From Cristatella mucedo (Eukaryota > Bryozoa > Phylactolaemata > Cristatellidae), in assembly GCA_009760855.2 (NCBI GenBank), contig WPIO01000004.1, positions 10,411,501-10,475,500 of the forward strand: a stretch of 64,000 nt of DNA, written 5' to 3'. The first letter of the stretch is position 1, and each line of letters opens with the position of its first letter. Of the stretch, positions 31,221-43,256 are shown piece by piece. The notes beneath the pieces were generated by a model. It did no database searches. It saw only the letters and a list, made by a program, of their open reading frames with translations, and had not been told where the DNA came from. The translations under genes were made by a program, and so were the position numbers.

Positions 31221-31290
31221 CTGGGCACACTAGTCAAACTGGGCACACGAGTTAAACTAGGCACACTAGTCAAACTGGGCACACGCAAAC
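31221..31290. repeat. 18-bp minisatellite
   Basis: Three full units and one partial unit of CTGGGCACACTAGTCAAA. The first and third carry ACTAGTCAAA and the second ACGAGTTAAA. The array directly follows the LINE A (ATT)n tail. Confidence 0.95.
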
Positions 31291-31441
31291 CGATGGGATG
31301 CCCTGCTGCTCCGGATGCCGGCATGATGGCAGGCAATGACCTGACGGCAACGAGAAACAAAAATCGCGGTGACGATGATGCACTAGCACAGCAGATTAGG
31401 AATGAGTCACGAGTGGTTGGTTGCATCTTAGCTTAGGCTAA

Positions 31442-31442
<1 letters not shown>

Positions 31443-31501
<59 letters not shown>
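31443..31501. repeat. (GA)n microsatellite
   Basis: About 58 bases of GA beside the CpG island that starts near 31,640. Confidence 0.98.
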
Positions 31502-31502
<1 letters not shown>

Positions 31503-31639
31503 CAATACGCAGCACAACGGCAACACGCGCAGAGATCGCGACATGAGCCCCTTTCAGCGACACGAGCGCTCCCTATCGATTACAAACTCTACGATTGTCC
31601 CCAGTGCCAAAACTCGCACAGTCAAAGCCAAGCCACTTT

Positions 31640-32330
31640 TCACGTATCCCGGCCTCGAGGAGGCCGTCGCCCGTCAACCGTGCGGCAGTGCGCCCGCAGA
31701 GCGAGCGACACTTAGAATAGACCGCGAGTCAAAACGAAGCATTCACGCTAGCGAGCGAGCGGACGGGCCAGCCGGCGGGCGCGCGCGCGAGCGAGCGACA
31801 TTCAAAATAGACATCGTGGAGAGACCGCAAGCCGCTGTCCGCACAAGCTTGACAGCGCCAGTACGCCAGAACGGACGCGAGCGCGCGCGCCGGGCCCGCG
31901 ACCGAACGCGTCGCGTCAGGGCAACCGAGGAGAGCAATGCGAGCGAGAGCGTACCTGCGCCTTCCGCCGACGACGCGAGGCCGGCCTTCGCGATCGGTCG
32001 TTGCGCTAGACGCAAGCGTCTGGCGTCGCGGCAGCCCTCGAGCGAGATGCTGCCCCACACGCGCTAGGTGTATAGCGCCGAACAAAGGCCGACAAGGACG
32101 CCACGCGAGAAGCACGCGCACCCGCCGGCGACCTCTGCGAGCTAGCGAGCTTCTTTTTACAGAGCCGCGACGCGACTACAACGTTAGAAATAAGCTGTCG
32201 AAGCTTAGAATTCGCGCAAACGATGTCACGAATATCGCGCGAAATGCTGCGACGGGCACCTAGCTAAACGGACGGCACCCGGCGTCGGGCCCGCATCGAG
32301 ACGGAGGCCGGAATTTAACGCTACCCGATA
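31640..32330. promoter_or_regulatory. CpG island upstream of the zinc-finger gene
   Basis: This segment is dense in CpG, with GCGAGCGAGCG and GCGCGCGCG words. It contains two diverged copies of a 'gagcgagcgaca..t..aaaatagac'-type word, near 31,699 and 31,791. On the minus strand GCGCAG|GTACGC at 31,955 would serve as a donor for a 5' untranslated exon, to be joined about 3.4 kb downstream just before the start codon. That exon is an inference. No recognisable protein is encoded on either strand. Confidence 0.4.
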
Positions 32331-32849
32331 TAGATAATAAAAGCTGCGCCATAAAATTTCCGCGCGCCATCTAGACTAACTAAACTATCTTTTTACATAG
32401 AGGGCAAGCCCAGACAAGACAGCAGAGACGCCGATCGCACGCAACGCCCCAATCAACTTCGTACCTCATCAGCCCCGTTTCGCCATCTTTATTTTAACAT
32501 AACACATATGCATGATGAACACAGCTTTTTAACTGGTTGGCCCGCCGTCGCGACTGCTAAACTTCAATATATAGGCATAAAAATAATAAACACTTTTCTG
32601 ACTGATTCTATGACGGGATTTATTTAAAAGAATGAATTGATCCTTATCCGATCTCTAACTTAGTCGAGGATCCGGCGTTACTGATTAGGTAAACATTGTA
32701 CTCGCTGGTTATTCACAACATGGCTGCTGTCGGCATACTCCGTCGCCCTCGCCAGCAAGGAACCTCGGCTCGGCGAGGTATTTCCGAACTCTTGTAATCG
32801 CGTGTGCCTTTTATGAATTAAGCGCTGGGATAAGGATGTTTTGAAAGTT

Positions 32850-33275
32850 CTTTGCGATTGGCTTCTGAATGCGCAGCGACGCGCGCGGTGCCGAAGCGCT
32901 GTTGGCTCGAAGAGCTCCTCTGTGTCTTTCACTTCGTCGGCGCTCTGGAGCCGTCCCGGGTCGCCAGTAGCTGCTCTTGCGGCGCCACTTGAAACTGACG
33001 TTGTCAGCCCCCGCCTTTTCGTTTTCCTTTTTTTCACTTTCGTTCGGGCAAACTTCGAATTTATTTAATAAATAAAGCCTATTTATTGGTGTATTTTTTA
33101 GCGCGGTCGGCTGGCGCTGCGAACTGCCGGAGAGCGCCGTGGGCGGATTGTTCGATGCTGGGAGAATCGTGGATGACGCTCCGCTTCAGCAGCGCCGTGC
33201 CGCCGCCTCGCCGAGGGCCTCCGCTGCCGTTCTCGTGCTTCGCGGAGGCGGCGTCGTGCTGCCCGAGAAGGCTTA
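32850..33275. promoter_or_regulatory. Second CpG-rich block
   Basis: A GC- and CpG-rich stretch lies next to an AT-rich segment (32,480-32,650) and stops abruptly at the SINE that starts near 33,280. Frames are open on both strands without recognisable content. It may be a second promoter, for example of a divergent gene, or part of the same island complex. Confidence 0.3.
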
Positions 33276-33277
33276 TA

Positions 33278-33410
33278 TGAATTCATTTGTATAGCGCCTC
33301 AAGAGAACTTAAATCTCTTTAGGCGCTTCATATATGCCACGGGGCTTAAGCACGCGACTTCAGTCAAACCTTGGTCGGGCGAGCACCATAACCGCTGGAC
33401 CAAACCAAGT
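33278..33410 (-). mobile_element. SINE 1 copy
   Basis: The minus strand reads TTGGTTTGGTCCAGCGGTTA through to GCGCTATACAAATGAATTC. TGGTCCAGCGG is a perfect match to the pol III A-box pattern TRGYNNANNNG. Confidence 0.85.
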
Positions 33411-33689
33411 TGATGCTTCGCCTGCCTTCTCTCGAACTGCTCGAAGAAATGTAGACTGCCAGCGCCAGCAGCGCTCAGCTATCGCGAGATGCCAGTTCTG
33501 GCTCGTAGCCTGACTCGTTCAAGGTTTTGTGGCTCAAGAGTGACCCCTCCCCCAATCCTAGCCAGAAGTTGACCTTCGGGTTCTTGTGTTTCGAAAGAAA
33601 GGGCAGTGGTGGTAGACACATTGTCACCTAGATACCTGCGTCGCCGTGCTCCATGGTCGCGTCGCTGTTGTGGATGCGACGATGCAGCA

Positions 33690-34168
33690 ATGATAATGTA
33701 ATAATAATGCACATGTATAGGTCCTCAGAACTACTTCTCTCTCAAGGCTTATTACATATGCTGTAAGGTAGGCATGTCAATATGGCTAGTGATAACATCC
33801 AGTAGAGCAGCACACCTAAGGGCATTAAGGATGTCGAGTCAGAGGATGTTGTAAAGTCAGTTGGATGTGAGCTCCAGGCTTTAGGAGCATACAAACTAAA
33901 GGCACGATCTCCATAGGATTCGTGGTTTGTTCGAGGCATTGCTAAGCGACTTAAGTCAGAAGAGCTGCTGATACGGTGCGTGGCCATACTGGAAAGTAGT
34001 TAAGTTAAGTTGTCTGTAGCCAGGGAGTTAAGTGACCTAAAAGTATGTTATAAAACCTTGAAATCGATGGGCTGCTTGATGGGGAGCCAGTGCAGGTCGA
34101 TACGAAGTGGTGCAGTATGGCAACTACGATGTTCTCGACAGACAAACCTAGCTGCTGAGTTTTGACCC
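33690..34168 (-). mobile_element. LINE A 3' fragment
   Basis: The minus-strand frame contains SYGDRAFSLYAPKAWSSHPT. The upstream part matches the 'tgaccactgcagctagg' region seen in the copies at 9.7 and 15.4 kb. It breaks off sharply at 34,168 next to a pyrimidine-rich tract and the (CT)n array. Confidence 0.8.
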
Positions 34169-34215
34169 AAATGCAACCACCTTATCCCAGCCTCCAACCC
34201 TCCCACCCTTCATTC

Positions 34216-34217
34216 CT

Positions 34218-34286
<69 letters not shown>

Positions 34287-34292
34287 TCTCTC
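34216..34292. repeat. (CT)n microsatellite
   Basis: About 75 bases of CT with short CCC interruptions, continuing into imperfect CT to about 34,310. Confidence 0.97.
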
Positions 34293-34309
34293 TCTCCCTT
34301 TCTCTCTCA

Positions 34310-35898
34310 GTGCTGTTGTCCCTCGGTCTCTACGCCCTCTGCCATCACACTACCTCCTCGCTCGATACCTTCCTCTCTCCCACTATGTCTCTGTACATCA
34401 CTCTTCTCTGTGGTATTCTGTCTGCTCATGTCTCTCTGTCCTATCCTCTTGAGACCACGAAGTGTGAGAAAGGGCAGAGAAAGTGCACGCATCGTATCCT
34501 CTATCCCACCTTCCCTCAGCGTCCAGCTCTAGCTCCATCGGTCACTCATAGAGTCACTCACTGAGGTAGGCTGCAAAGCCACCCTACCTACACAAGGCAC
34601 CCGGTTTGTCAGAAGGGGGGTGGCCCGGGCTCGGTGGGCATTCCCTGTGGCGTGTACACGGAGCTGGAGTGCTCATTAGCAAACCTTCCTCCAGAAACTG
34701 ACAGGTGTATGTCACATGCAACAAGTCAGAATTACCATTTGTCTCATTCACCAACTTGAAAGCAATTTTGCTTGCAAAAAACGTTATTATGGCCTGAGTA
34801 GACATCTGCTGAAGTGAGATGAATAGAAACCCCCAGGTATGGTACTTCGAAGCAGTAGCATAGCTCATACAGCCACTGCGTTAAGGCTGAGGACTTGTCT
34901 GTGGCAGTCAGCATGGTCTGTAGGGGGTGGGGAAGCTGTACTAAACGATGTGGGCTATCCATCGTATAGGAACTTGTCAGCCCTGATTCTAGGCTTCGAT
35001 TCATTAGCAGAGCGGGTCTCACAACTTCTGGTGGGCAAACGACCTGTTTAGCTAAACACCATTAGCCTGCAAAACTTTATTTGATAGCCGTGCAGCTGTT
35101 AGCTTTTAATTTCTGTGTCTCGAAGGCAGCACTCAGCAGCCACCCTTCCACCGATGCACACCCTTGGTCCCCACAGGTTGCAAGTTGATTCAATTTCCAA
35201 TTAGCAGTTGAACTGGGGTCACACAAAATTCCTGGTTGATTCAATTTCCAATTATCTGTAGAACCAAATGCACGGTAGGCATGCTTGTGCCCCCACTTTT
35301 GAAGTAGTGCTACTTGCCGGCAAACTGACAGATGCAAGCAAAAATCCCTAGGCTAGCTCGCGAAGTCGAGGCTCGGCTGCTGCGCCAGTCCGCGACCCTC
35401 AGGGCCCCCCACGGGGCAGCTCAAGGCAGCCGAGATCTGTAGCTTACGGCTGCGCAGCCCCGGATCTTAAGTCCTGCTCGTGCTCACGCTTTCGGGTCGG
35501 CGGCAGCAGCAGCGGGTCCATCAGCACTCGCTCGCTTGCTCGCCGCCGCCCCGAAGCTATCCTGAAGACCGGTGAGGCAGGACGTTTCGGTCTGCCAGTC
35601 CTTTGGAGTGAATCACGGCTCTCCCCTGCTACGTGTGCGCAGGTGTGTGTCGTGCACGTGCTCGGCGGCGCTCCTGTCTGCCGCATCGAGGTAGACGCGA
35701 TTCTGTGCAAAGTCGGCCGTTAGGGTGCAGCGTCGCCTCATTCTGATCAGGACAGGGGGTGTGTGCAGCCTCGAAGTGAGCATCCACCTGAGCTGCTGGT
35801 CAGCTGTCTGCTAGCTGCTGCGACCACTTGTCGAAATCTAGAATGAGGCTGTGAAGCGTGGATCTCAAGACTAGTCTTACGGATTAGGTCAAGTACAG
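34310..35898. other. Intergenic, nothing recognised
   Basis: Pyrimidine-rich sequence continues to about 34,550. A GC-rich segment at 35,345-35,760 has open frames on both strands but no recognisable product. Confidence 0.45.
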
Positions 35899-36060
35899 GT
35901 TAGCTGATTTAACAGCCTCAGCAGAATGCCAACGTGCGCATAGGAGCAGAAGAGCCTAAGAGCTGCTGCTCACCGCCACTTGCTGTGAGCAATAAAGGAT
36001 TGCTCGCTGGCTTTGGAACTCGAAGCCACAATCCGGGTCGTGGTAAACTAACTAGCGCCA
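35899..36060 (-). mobile_element. SINE 2 copy
   Basis: Contains the minus-strand body GAGCAATCCTTTATTGCTCA and the tail GGCTCTTCTGCTCC, ending with TTAAATCAGCTAA. Confidence 0.75.
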
Positions 36061-36083
36061 GTCCTATTTTTTACCCTGAATTA

Positions 36084-36140
36084 ATAACAATAATAATAAT
36101 AAATTTCTATAGCATCCTCAGAGAACGTATAGGGTAAAGC
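36084..36140 (-). mobile_element. LINE A tail remnant
   Basis: An (ATT)n stub on the minus strand is followed by a diverged 'gttctctgagga' tail. Only the 3' extremity is left. Confidence 0.5.
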
Positions 36141-38262
36141 ACACACTACAGCAGCTTCACTGGCTTCAGTGCTGATGTACGAGTGTGCCAAGTTTGGAGG
36201 GGTACACCATGACCCCTTGAGCCCAAGGACGACGATTCGTCGGCAGCTGCGTGGTGAGTGCAGGGCGACATGCAGCTTGGTGGCAAGTGCTTCCAGTCGG
36301 TTCCAGCTCTGGGAGCTGAGATGCACAACTGAGCTGAGGTGACTTGCTCTGCGTGGAAACTAGACCCCAGACCTGTAGAAATTCCAAAAAGCCGGCTTTT
36401 ACGTTGTGGTAGCGTTGTGAGTGTCCTAGCCAGTAATCAAAGCACCAGCCAACAGCTTGAACTGTAACGAATCTTTGGTGCTGACTCAAAGCCAGTGAAA
36501 CTTTAGCTACTGGCCAGCTAGATGGCCCTAGTAAAAGTATCAAGATAGCTTAATTCTAATAATGCATGGGCATTTTGACTCCAATCCTGATAAAATCGCA
36601 ATACTCCTTTGTTAACAAGTATGACTAAGTGAAAAGCATTGCCCAAGTCTTGCCTCATATCAGGAACCGTGACTAGCAGGGGGGAGAGGGAGTTGAGATG
36701 TTGATCTGATGGAAGCTGCCGGCTCCCGCTCGGCCAGCATTGCCGGTCCGTCGTCGAGCGATAGCATGGCGTGTGCCGATGTGAAGCATTACCCAACTGA
36801 CCCAGCGTTACCCTCGAAGCGAGAATGCTGATGATGCTCGATAGTACTTGCTCCGAGCTACACGTTTTGCCTGCCGCAGAGCCTTAGGTCAGAGAAGGCC
36901 GTTCGTGTGGCTGCTGGGCACCCAGTACGTGCACTCTGCCTGGGTGGCCTAGATCCGCTGCTTGCATGTGACTTGGCACGTGACTTGGCCTGTTGCAGCT
37001 GCAGTCACTCCGTAAGCTTAAAAGCCGGACTCAGTGGATCCTGTAGGGTAGCGGATAGCACCCTCTCAAACTAGAGGCAAATATAGAGACACGTGATGAG
37101 AGCAGCTGCACCCACGAAAGGCTCTCACTCGATGCCAGCGGTGGCGCGCTGCAGTCACTGCCTTTGCTTTGCTAACGGTAGGGGGTAGTGCAGGGTGGGA
37201 GGGGGCAAGGCAAGGTGTTAGACCAGGTGATGCCATCCCCTCTTAGTTCAGGGGTGAAGGTGCTTGCTCTTCATGACCCATGTCGTGGGTTTTGACGGCT
37301 GCAGTATACAAATGAGATTGCTCAATAAGCTAACCTATCAGCAGGCAGGAATGCCGTGAGGACAGAACGTAGAGGGTAAGACTGACTGAGCTGGCTCTAG
37401 CGGCAGCAGCAGCTAGCACCACACATGGATGGTTCAGCTTGATACTCTAGCTTAGACCCAGTTATTAAAAGCACATTTGAGTCCAGTAGCGATGCAGTGA
37501 AGCAGCAGCGTCGGGGAGATCGAGCTGCAGCGTCACTGTTGGACCGAGTTGATGACCGAGACCGACGACAACTTGTCATAACCCGGGTAGCTCCAGCAGC
37601 TGCACAGTAAGCAGGCAATTACCCAGGATCACTAGAGTGCCATTAGCCCTCGGTGGCCGGCTGCCAGAATGTCGGTGCCTCGGGTGCGCGCGCACACACA
37701 GCGCATGCATGCATGCACGCAGGCACGAGCATGCATACACACACACCAGTGCAATCAGATAAGCTTGCTGGATGCATCAGGATGCTTCGGACCTACTTGG
37801 TTTGCAGCCTGCCACTGGCCTTCCGTCTGGTGTTCTACTGCTTGCTTTTCGAGTTTTCGTGGTGAGGGCTGCGTGCAATTGCAGTGCTTCATTCAGATCC
37901 ATTCATCCCTATTGATTGTGGCCTGATCTACTTATTCTAATGGACCGTATAAACTGGTGCTTCACAGTATGTGCAGTGATCGGGGCTTGATTGGCTGGGC
38001 CACTCTAGAGGCGATGACGATGTGCTCGTTTTGATGATCCGGTTGTACTTTCCAGCAGCTAGTCATGCGAAAGCAGTGCCAAAAGAGAAATGTAACAGTG
38101 TACATTATTCATCAGAACACAATGTACAGATAACAGATTCCTTCACAGTCCAAAGCAGCCGACAGACAGGCCATCTTTGGCACTGAGAACAAAAATCCCA
38201 GAGAACTGAGTGGGAAAGACATTTGCTAGACAGCAGCTTCGTGCTTTTTCCACTGGCCACTA
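36141..38262. other. Intergenic, SINE fragment only
   Basis: Apart from the SINE 2 fragment at 37,253-37,345 and a CATG/CA-rich patch at 37,690-37,750, no feature is recognised. Confidence 0.45.
37253..37345 (+). mobile_element. SINE 2 fragment
   Basis: GTGAAGGTGCTTGCTCTTCA is followed by a B-box-like GTCGTGGGTTTTGACGG and the tail TACAAATGAGATTGCTCAAT. The middle is deleted. Confidence 0.55.
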
Positions 38263-38360
38263 TGTATTTTATTGTTGCTATGTATATTCATGTATTTTGT
38301 TGTTGCTGTGTATATTCATGTATTTTGTTGTTGCTGCGTATATTCATGTATTTTGTTGCA
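38263..38360. repeat. 28-bp minisatellite
   Basis: Three and a half units of a 28-bp sequence that starts TGTATTTTGTTGTTGCTGTG and ends TATATTCA, with one or two changes between units. Confidence 0.95.
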
Positions 38361-38564
38361 CTTAGGTACACTTTATGCTTTATCTGCTGAGTTCTTGTAC
38401 GATGCGAGCCTGGCCTGACTGCAGTGCAAGTCCAAGTCTCAGGTCAACTCTCCCAAAAAAGAAAGCAGCTCAACTTCAAGCTACCTACAATGACTTTATC
38501 CTTCAAGGGTAGTATAACCTGCCACAATCGTATCCATGGTGGGCCTGTGCTCAGATCTCGTGCG

Positions 38565-38692
<128 letters not shown>

Positions 38693-38844
38693 TATCTTTT
38701 CTCTAGCAGCAGCCGCTACCCAGTTCCATGTATATCGATATAGATTAAAACCATGGGCGAATCGGTTAGTTCATCAGCTTGCTCCGTCTTTACCAGACGA
38801 TCGTCTGAACTCTTATGGATTACCCCTTGCCAGATTTCTCTCCC

Positions 38845-38990
38845 AGGAGGTAAGGTGCTCGCCGTTCTCGACCGAGGTCATGGGCTCGAATCATGAAGTT
38901 GGGCGATCCTTAATTGCAAACTGCAAGCGATGATGATAGTCGATAAGGCTCTTCTGCTGCTATACAAATGAAGCTGTTAAATCAGCTAAG
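38845..38990 (+). mobile_element. SINE 2 copy
   Basis: GAGGTAAGGTGCTCGCCGTT, GGTCATGGGCTCGAATC and 'gcgatccttaattgcaaa' are followed by the tail GGCTCTTCTGCTGCTATACA and a final TTAAATCAGCTAAGA. Confidence 0.75.
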
Positions 38991-39517
38991 ATTTTTTTGG
39001 CAGCAGCCCAAAATGGCCAGGTCTTTGTCTTGCTTCATGATGTTAATGCCATCAGGAAAAACTAGATGATAACAAGACAGCCTCAGACACACTGCCGAAG
39101 CCCACTTGCAAAAGCGACCGTATTGACAGCTGCTGTACGACCTGAATCGGGATCTGATAGGTATGAAAACTGTAATGCAGCGGACTTGTTTGCAAATCAG
39201 CTATTCTTCTTCCACGTGTCGCCGGTCACCAATTTGCTTAGTTTGAAGTGATAAACGCCCCGACTCTCTCCTGCCCCCAGACTGAATCAGAAGATGGGTT
39301 GGAGCTCTGAAGGGGGTGGTGAGTAGGATAGATGAGGCATAGCCAGAACCAGGCCAACAGCCAAGCAGCCAGGGTACACATAGTTCACTCCGGCAGCCCC
39401 AAGAGGATTGTAAATGTGGCCTCTCGACCGTTAACTGGACAGCAGGGGCGGTAAAAAGACAGGATGATGCCTATCAAGGCACAATGGTATGATTATTTTA
39501 CTGCCGTCCCTTAGCTA

Positions 39518-40237
39518 GTGAGCCGACAGCTGGGTTTAATTTGCTTGGTTAGCATGGGCTCATTGAGCAGCCAGCTTCCTGCGAGCTGCTGCTGCTGGTT
39601 GATGCTTCCAGTACACTGCTCAGAGAGTTCAGTGCTAGGCAGGCTGAGTGTTGGCTGTGCCTGCAAGCATGGCCTGCTATTACTCAGCTCAGCTCTGACT
39701 CATGCACAGTTGCAAAGGAACCGTAGGGTTTTGAGTGGATTGGCCTCCATGTTATTACGACATAAGACTGACATGCACCTTAAACAGGCAGTGCACGAGC
39801 ACCTGTGCTCCGAATGCCATGGAAGAGCCTGCGCATTGGGTGGAAGCATTCCGTGTATGGACACTACTCTACTGGGGCAGTCAGTACCTGTGAGAACTAG
39901 CTGCAGTAGATCAGGCACCCTCCATTCCCCCGACCGCCCCCCCCCCCCAGTGGGGCAGCTAGGTATGATCACTGTGGAAATGCCCAATTCCCCTTCTCAT
40001 GAATCCCTGCTGCGGCAGCAACGGCGTCCTCAAACTGAGCCAGCTTCTACTAAGGCAAGGATGACATTGAATATGAATGGTCCTAATGTCCAACTAGCTG
40101 TACATGTACATACTGTCAGCAAAAAGGGCAGCCACGTGATTAGATCGGAAAATGGTCTGGGGAGTACTGCAGCAAGTGGTTGGGGCTCACCAGCAATTGT
40201 GCACAATTTTGCTGTTGGTTTTCTAGAAAACATGTAA
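39518..40237 (+). other. Long open frame of uncertain status
   Basis: 239 codons are open from ATG to TAA. The first half is Leu/Cys/Ser-rich and looks non-coding. The second half (after a C-run and 'cccccccag' at about 39,950) is more protein-like, with ITVEMPNSPSHESLLRQQ and NMNGPNVQLAVHVHTVSKKG. That C-run plus AG would make a strong splice acceptor. No homologue is recognised. Confidence 0.2.
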
Positions 40238-40777
40238 ACGAAATGCCGTGAAATCTGGCATGACAGCTCTATTTAAAAAAACATCCATTTCTTTCGGGTT
40301 GGGAGGTGTGCAATGGACTTGAGACTTCGTGTCTCAAGCAACATCGCTTCTCATTCCCAATAAGTATAAGAGAGAAACAGGGTACTTTTGGCTGCTTCAA
40401 GCAATCTGAATTTCTAGAGCAGCATTTCCTGAGGGCACACCAGGCCAAGCACGAGTTGGTCCAGAGGGATGACCTAACCCATCGTGTTGCAGCTTGCGAT
40501 TATCAGCTTGGCTTTTCCTCTATCCAGATTAAAACAGCTCGATGGCTCGGTGGTCTCTCCGTGAGCAACTCGTTCGACACCCCTCCGTACCACTGCTAAG
40601 ACACGTTGTGGCTGTTGGCATGATCCTCTGCATCTAGCAGTCTCATAGCGTTTTTTGCAGCAGCCTTCCCCAGGTCGTCTGTATTTCTAGGTCTGCATGG
40701 CATTCTTGCAGTTGGCTCGTAAAAATACCAGCCTGGGCGAGTTTTTTGTCACAGTATAATGTCATTGTCATTGCCAC

Positions 40778-41107
40778 TTGAAATCAGCAGCCATCGATCA
40801 GCTCATAAGCTCTGCCCTGCACGGACCAGCTGTCTGCAGCCCCGAGAAGATTGCTAGCCTTCTAAGTGTAGGGCTTCACTTGCAAACCATCTATCCAAAC
40901 GTCCAGTCGAGTTTAAAGACGGCAATACTGCAACTTATGCACCGACTAAACTCATTACCGAAGACATCTCTCGGTGCTGCAGTGTGCAAGCACCGAGGCT
41001 ACACGTGCGTACAAGACCTGATGAGCTTGGCAGAGCTGCTCAGACGGCCTGTTGTCTTGTTATCGGTTTGCTCTCCGTGTAATTGTTCTCTTTGCCCTGC
41101 TGGTTAG
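40778..41107 (+). CDS. Coding-like reading frame, possible exon
   Basis: A 109-codon frame with a protein-like composition. It contains AIDQLISSALHGP, SLLSVGLHLQTIYPNVQ and DLMSLAELLRRPVVLLS. The last block resembles the C-terminal part of papain/OTU-type peptidase domains ('LAxxLxRPVxV'), but this is a loose likeness and no catalytic Cys/His pair is evident. A 'gccacttgaaatcag' acceptor precedes it at 40,785. No good donor is visible; it ends at a TAG. It could be a terminal exon, a transposon fragment or chance. Confidence 0.25.
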   Translation: MKSAAIDQLISSALHGPAVCSPEKIASLLSVGLHLQTIYPNVQSSLKTAILQLMHRLNSLPKTSLGAAVCKHRGYTCVQDLMSLAELLRRPVVLLSVCSPCNCSLCPAG

Positions 41108-41962
41108 GGGGTGATGGTGTCACTTCCACGAAACACAGATGATGACTGCACAGCTGTGCATCATTGGTGCCGGTAGCTTTGAGGTCTGCTAGGCCCTGCG
41201 ACTACCGGCAGGAAAAATGAGGTCTCTGGCGCCACTACTCGGCATGCAGCCTAGCCAGGACACACTTAAATTAATGTCGCCTGCATATAGTCTTTCCGCG
41301 ATGAAATTAATGCAGGCAGCTGGCAGCAGCTAAACAAAAAGCTCTGGAACAGAAGTTCTGGGAGTGCAGAAGGGTCTGCCGTCGGTCACAACCAGTGTTA
41401 CTAATTTGACTACCGGCTCTCAATTGTTCGAATCGATGGCTCTCGGCACCTAGCATCTGGAATCAAGATTGTTAAATCAGCAAGCCATCGGCAAGCCGTG
41501 TGACTATCACTAATCACTTTACATGGCTCAGGAAACTGTAAGACGGTCTATCTCTATCCCTTAACACCTCTTCAGGTTGGGAAACCGTGCTCCATCTCAT
41601 TTTGTCTTGTTTGCCACGAGCAGGTCAGAGGATTTGAAAAGAATTCTAGTAAGCGTTCATCTTGGCCACACTTAGCTATAACAAAGCCGCTCATTCAACA
41701 TCCTGGTGTCAGGCATTTTGACCTAACAGTGTCTGACAATTTGATCTGGCACAACCTGGTTACCGCAATCGTAATCGGAGCAAGCGCCGTCTGTTGATAG
41801 GCAGCAGTGTGGCAATAAATTGAACTTAGTAAAAGCCAGTGAGGCACCATTGTTAGTTATGCTGCTTCACTGGACTCTGCCTTGCCGGTGCCCAAATAGA
41901 TATAAGATTGCAATGCACAAGAAAGTCTTAATTTTTTTATCTCTCCCTCCCTCTCTCTCCCT

Positions 41963-41965
<3 letters not shown>

Positions 41966-41998
<33 letters not shown>
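41966..41998. repeat. (CA)n microsatellite
   Basis: About 32 bases of CA after a short CT-rich tract. Confidence 0.97.
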
Positions 41999-41999
<1 letters not shown>

Positions 42000-42611
42000 A
42001 TTAACAATTGTCATAGTAGTTTTTTCTTCCAAATTGCCCCCTGGCTTGCTCCCACCCAGGAAGCATGCACTCCTGAGATATAAATGTAGGAAATCACTCA
42101 ATATTTAGGCCTGAAATATGCTAAGATGCTGCTTATGCAAAGATCCTGCAATATGCTGCTTTTCATTTAAAAAATTGATTCTCTACTGTGAGCAGCACCT
42201 GTAGAGAATTCATGGCCACTCTCGGAAGCACCTCTGAGTGGCAATGATGACCTTGCCAGAGAGGTAAAGACTGAAGGGGGCGGTCCAAGGAGGTGTATTC
42301 GCTTGGCCTCTTCTCTACAGCCACAGAGTGCATTCGAAGGTGTGCCGGGGAGGGGGGAGGAGACTCAGCGGGGCTCGGGACTAGGACCCCCCCTCCAGTT
42401 CTCCTGTTGTCGACTCATCACTGCCATCCGACCTGTAGCAACTTCGGACTCTATCGTCCAGAGAAGGATTCTAAAGGGGCCTGGTTCGTGTGGTTTGTGT
42501 GCAAATCGTGGGCGGTCTGTTTGATAGATGAAAACTCCAAGGTGATGCTGCTGCTGCACACTTACGCTCTCTCGAGACAACGACCTTTGACTACCCTTGG
42601 TCGTCTTCTCA

Positions 42612-42738
42612 TGGTTTGGTCCAAGGTGCTGGCCCCAACTAAGGTCTGACTTAGGTCATGGGCTCGAGCCCGATGCATACGTGAAACGCCTGAATAGAGA
42701 TTCAGTTCTCTTGAGGCATTATAAACATGAACTAGATT
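42612..42738 (+). mobile_element. SINE 1 copy, head partly deleted
   Basis: From ATGGTTTGGTCCAAGGTGCT, lacking part of the A box, through CATGGGCTCGAGCCC to the tail TTCAGTTCTCTTGAGGC. Confidence 0.75.
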
Positions 42739-42994
42739 TTAATTGATGGTCCTTGCTTTCTTCCTACCTTGCCTTGCACTCATTATTCCTTGTCTGTAAG
42801 TCACTCACCTCAGTCTCCCTCTCTCTTTCTCTAGTATCTGTACCGTTTTCTCGTTCGTCTGCCTAATCTGTTTTCACACTCTCTCCCTCTCAATCACTGC
42901 GGCTGGTTTAGGTTATCTAAGTATAGCTCGATGTTGAGCTCTCCAACCTATTCCCCCCACCCGGCAGCCCCGCTGCAGCTCGACTGCACCCATA

Positions 42995-43023
42995 CGTCAT
43001 CGAGTCACGATGACTCGATGACG
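42995..43023. repeat. Perfect 13-bp hairpin with 3-base loop
   Basis: CGTCATCGAGTCA and TGACTCGATGACG flank CGA. No T-run follows on either side, so it is not a simple terminator. It stands alone in non-coding DNA. Confidence 0.92.
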
Positions 43024-43251
43024 AGCGCTAATCTAGTCATCATGAGTAGATGAGCTCCGAAGTTCGAGCACTGCTGCCTTCGGCGGGCCGGTCGAGCGCA
43101 GCATGCAGTTCATGCTGCTCTCAGATATGCAAACGCAAGCACAAACAAGCAGTCTTGCCTACACACGCAAGCATACTTGCGCAGTCTTTGCATTCACATG
43201 CACATTCGTGCATACATACACAACCACACATGCATACATACACACATTAGC

Positions 43252-43256
<5 letters not shown>

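Noticed and set aside
31543-32121. Open frames on both strands across the CpG island
   Set aside because: Charged, low-complexity Arg/Ala/Ser sequence in both directions, without a domain. More likely a promoter island than coding sequence.
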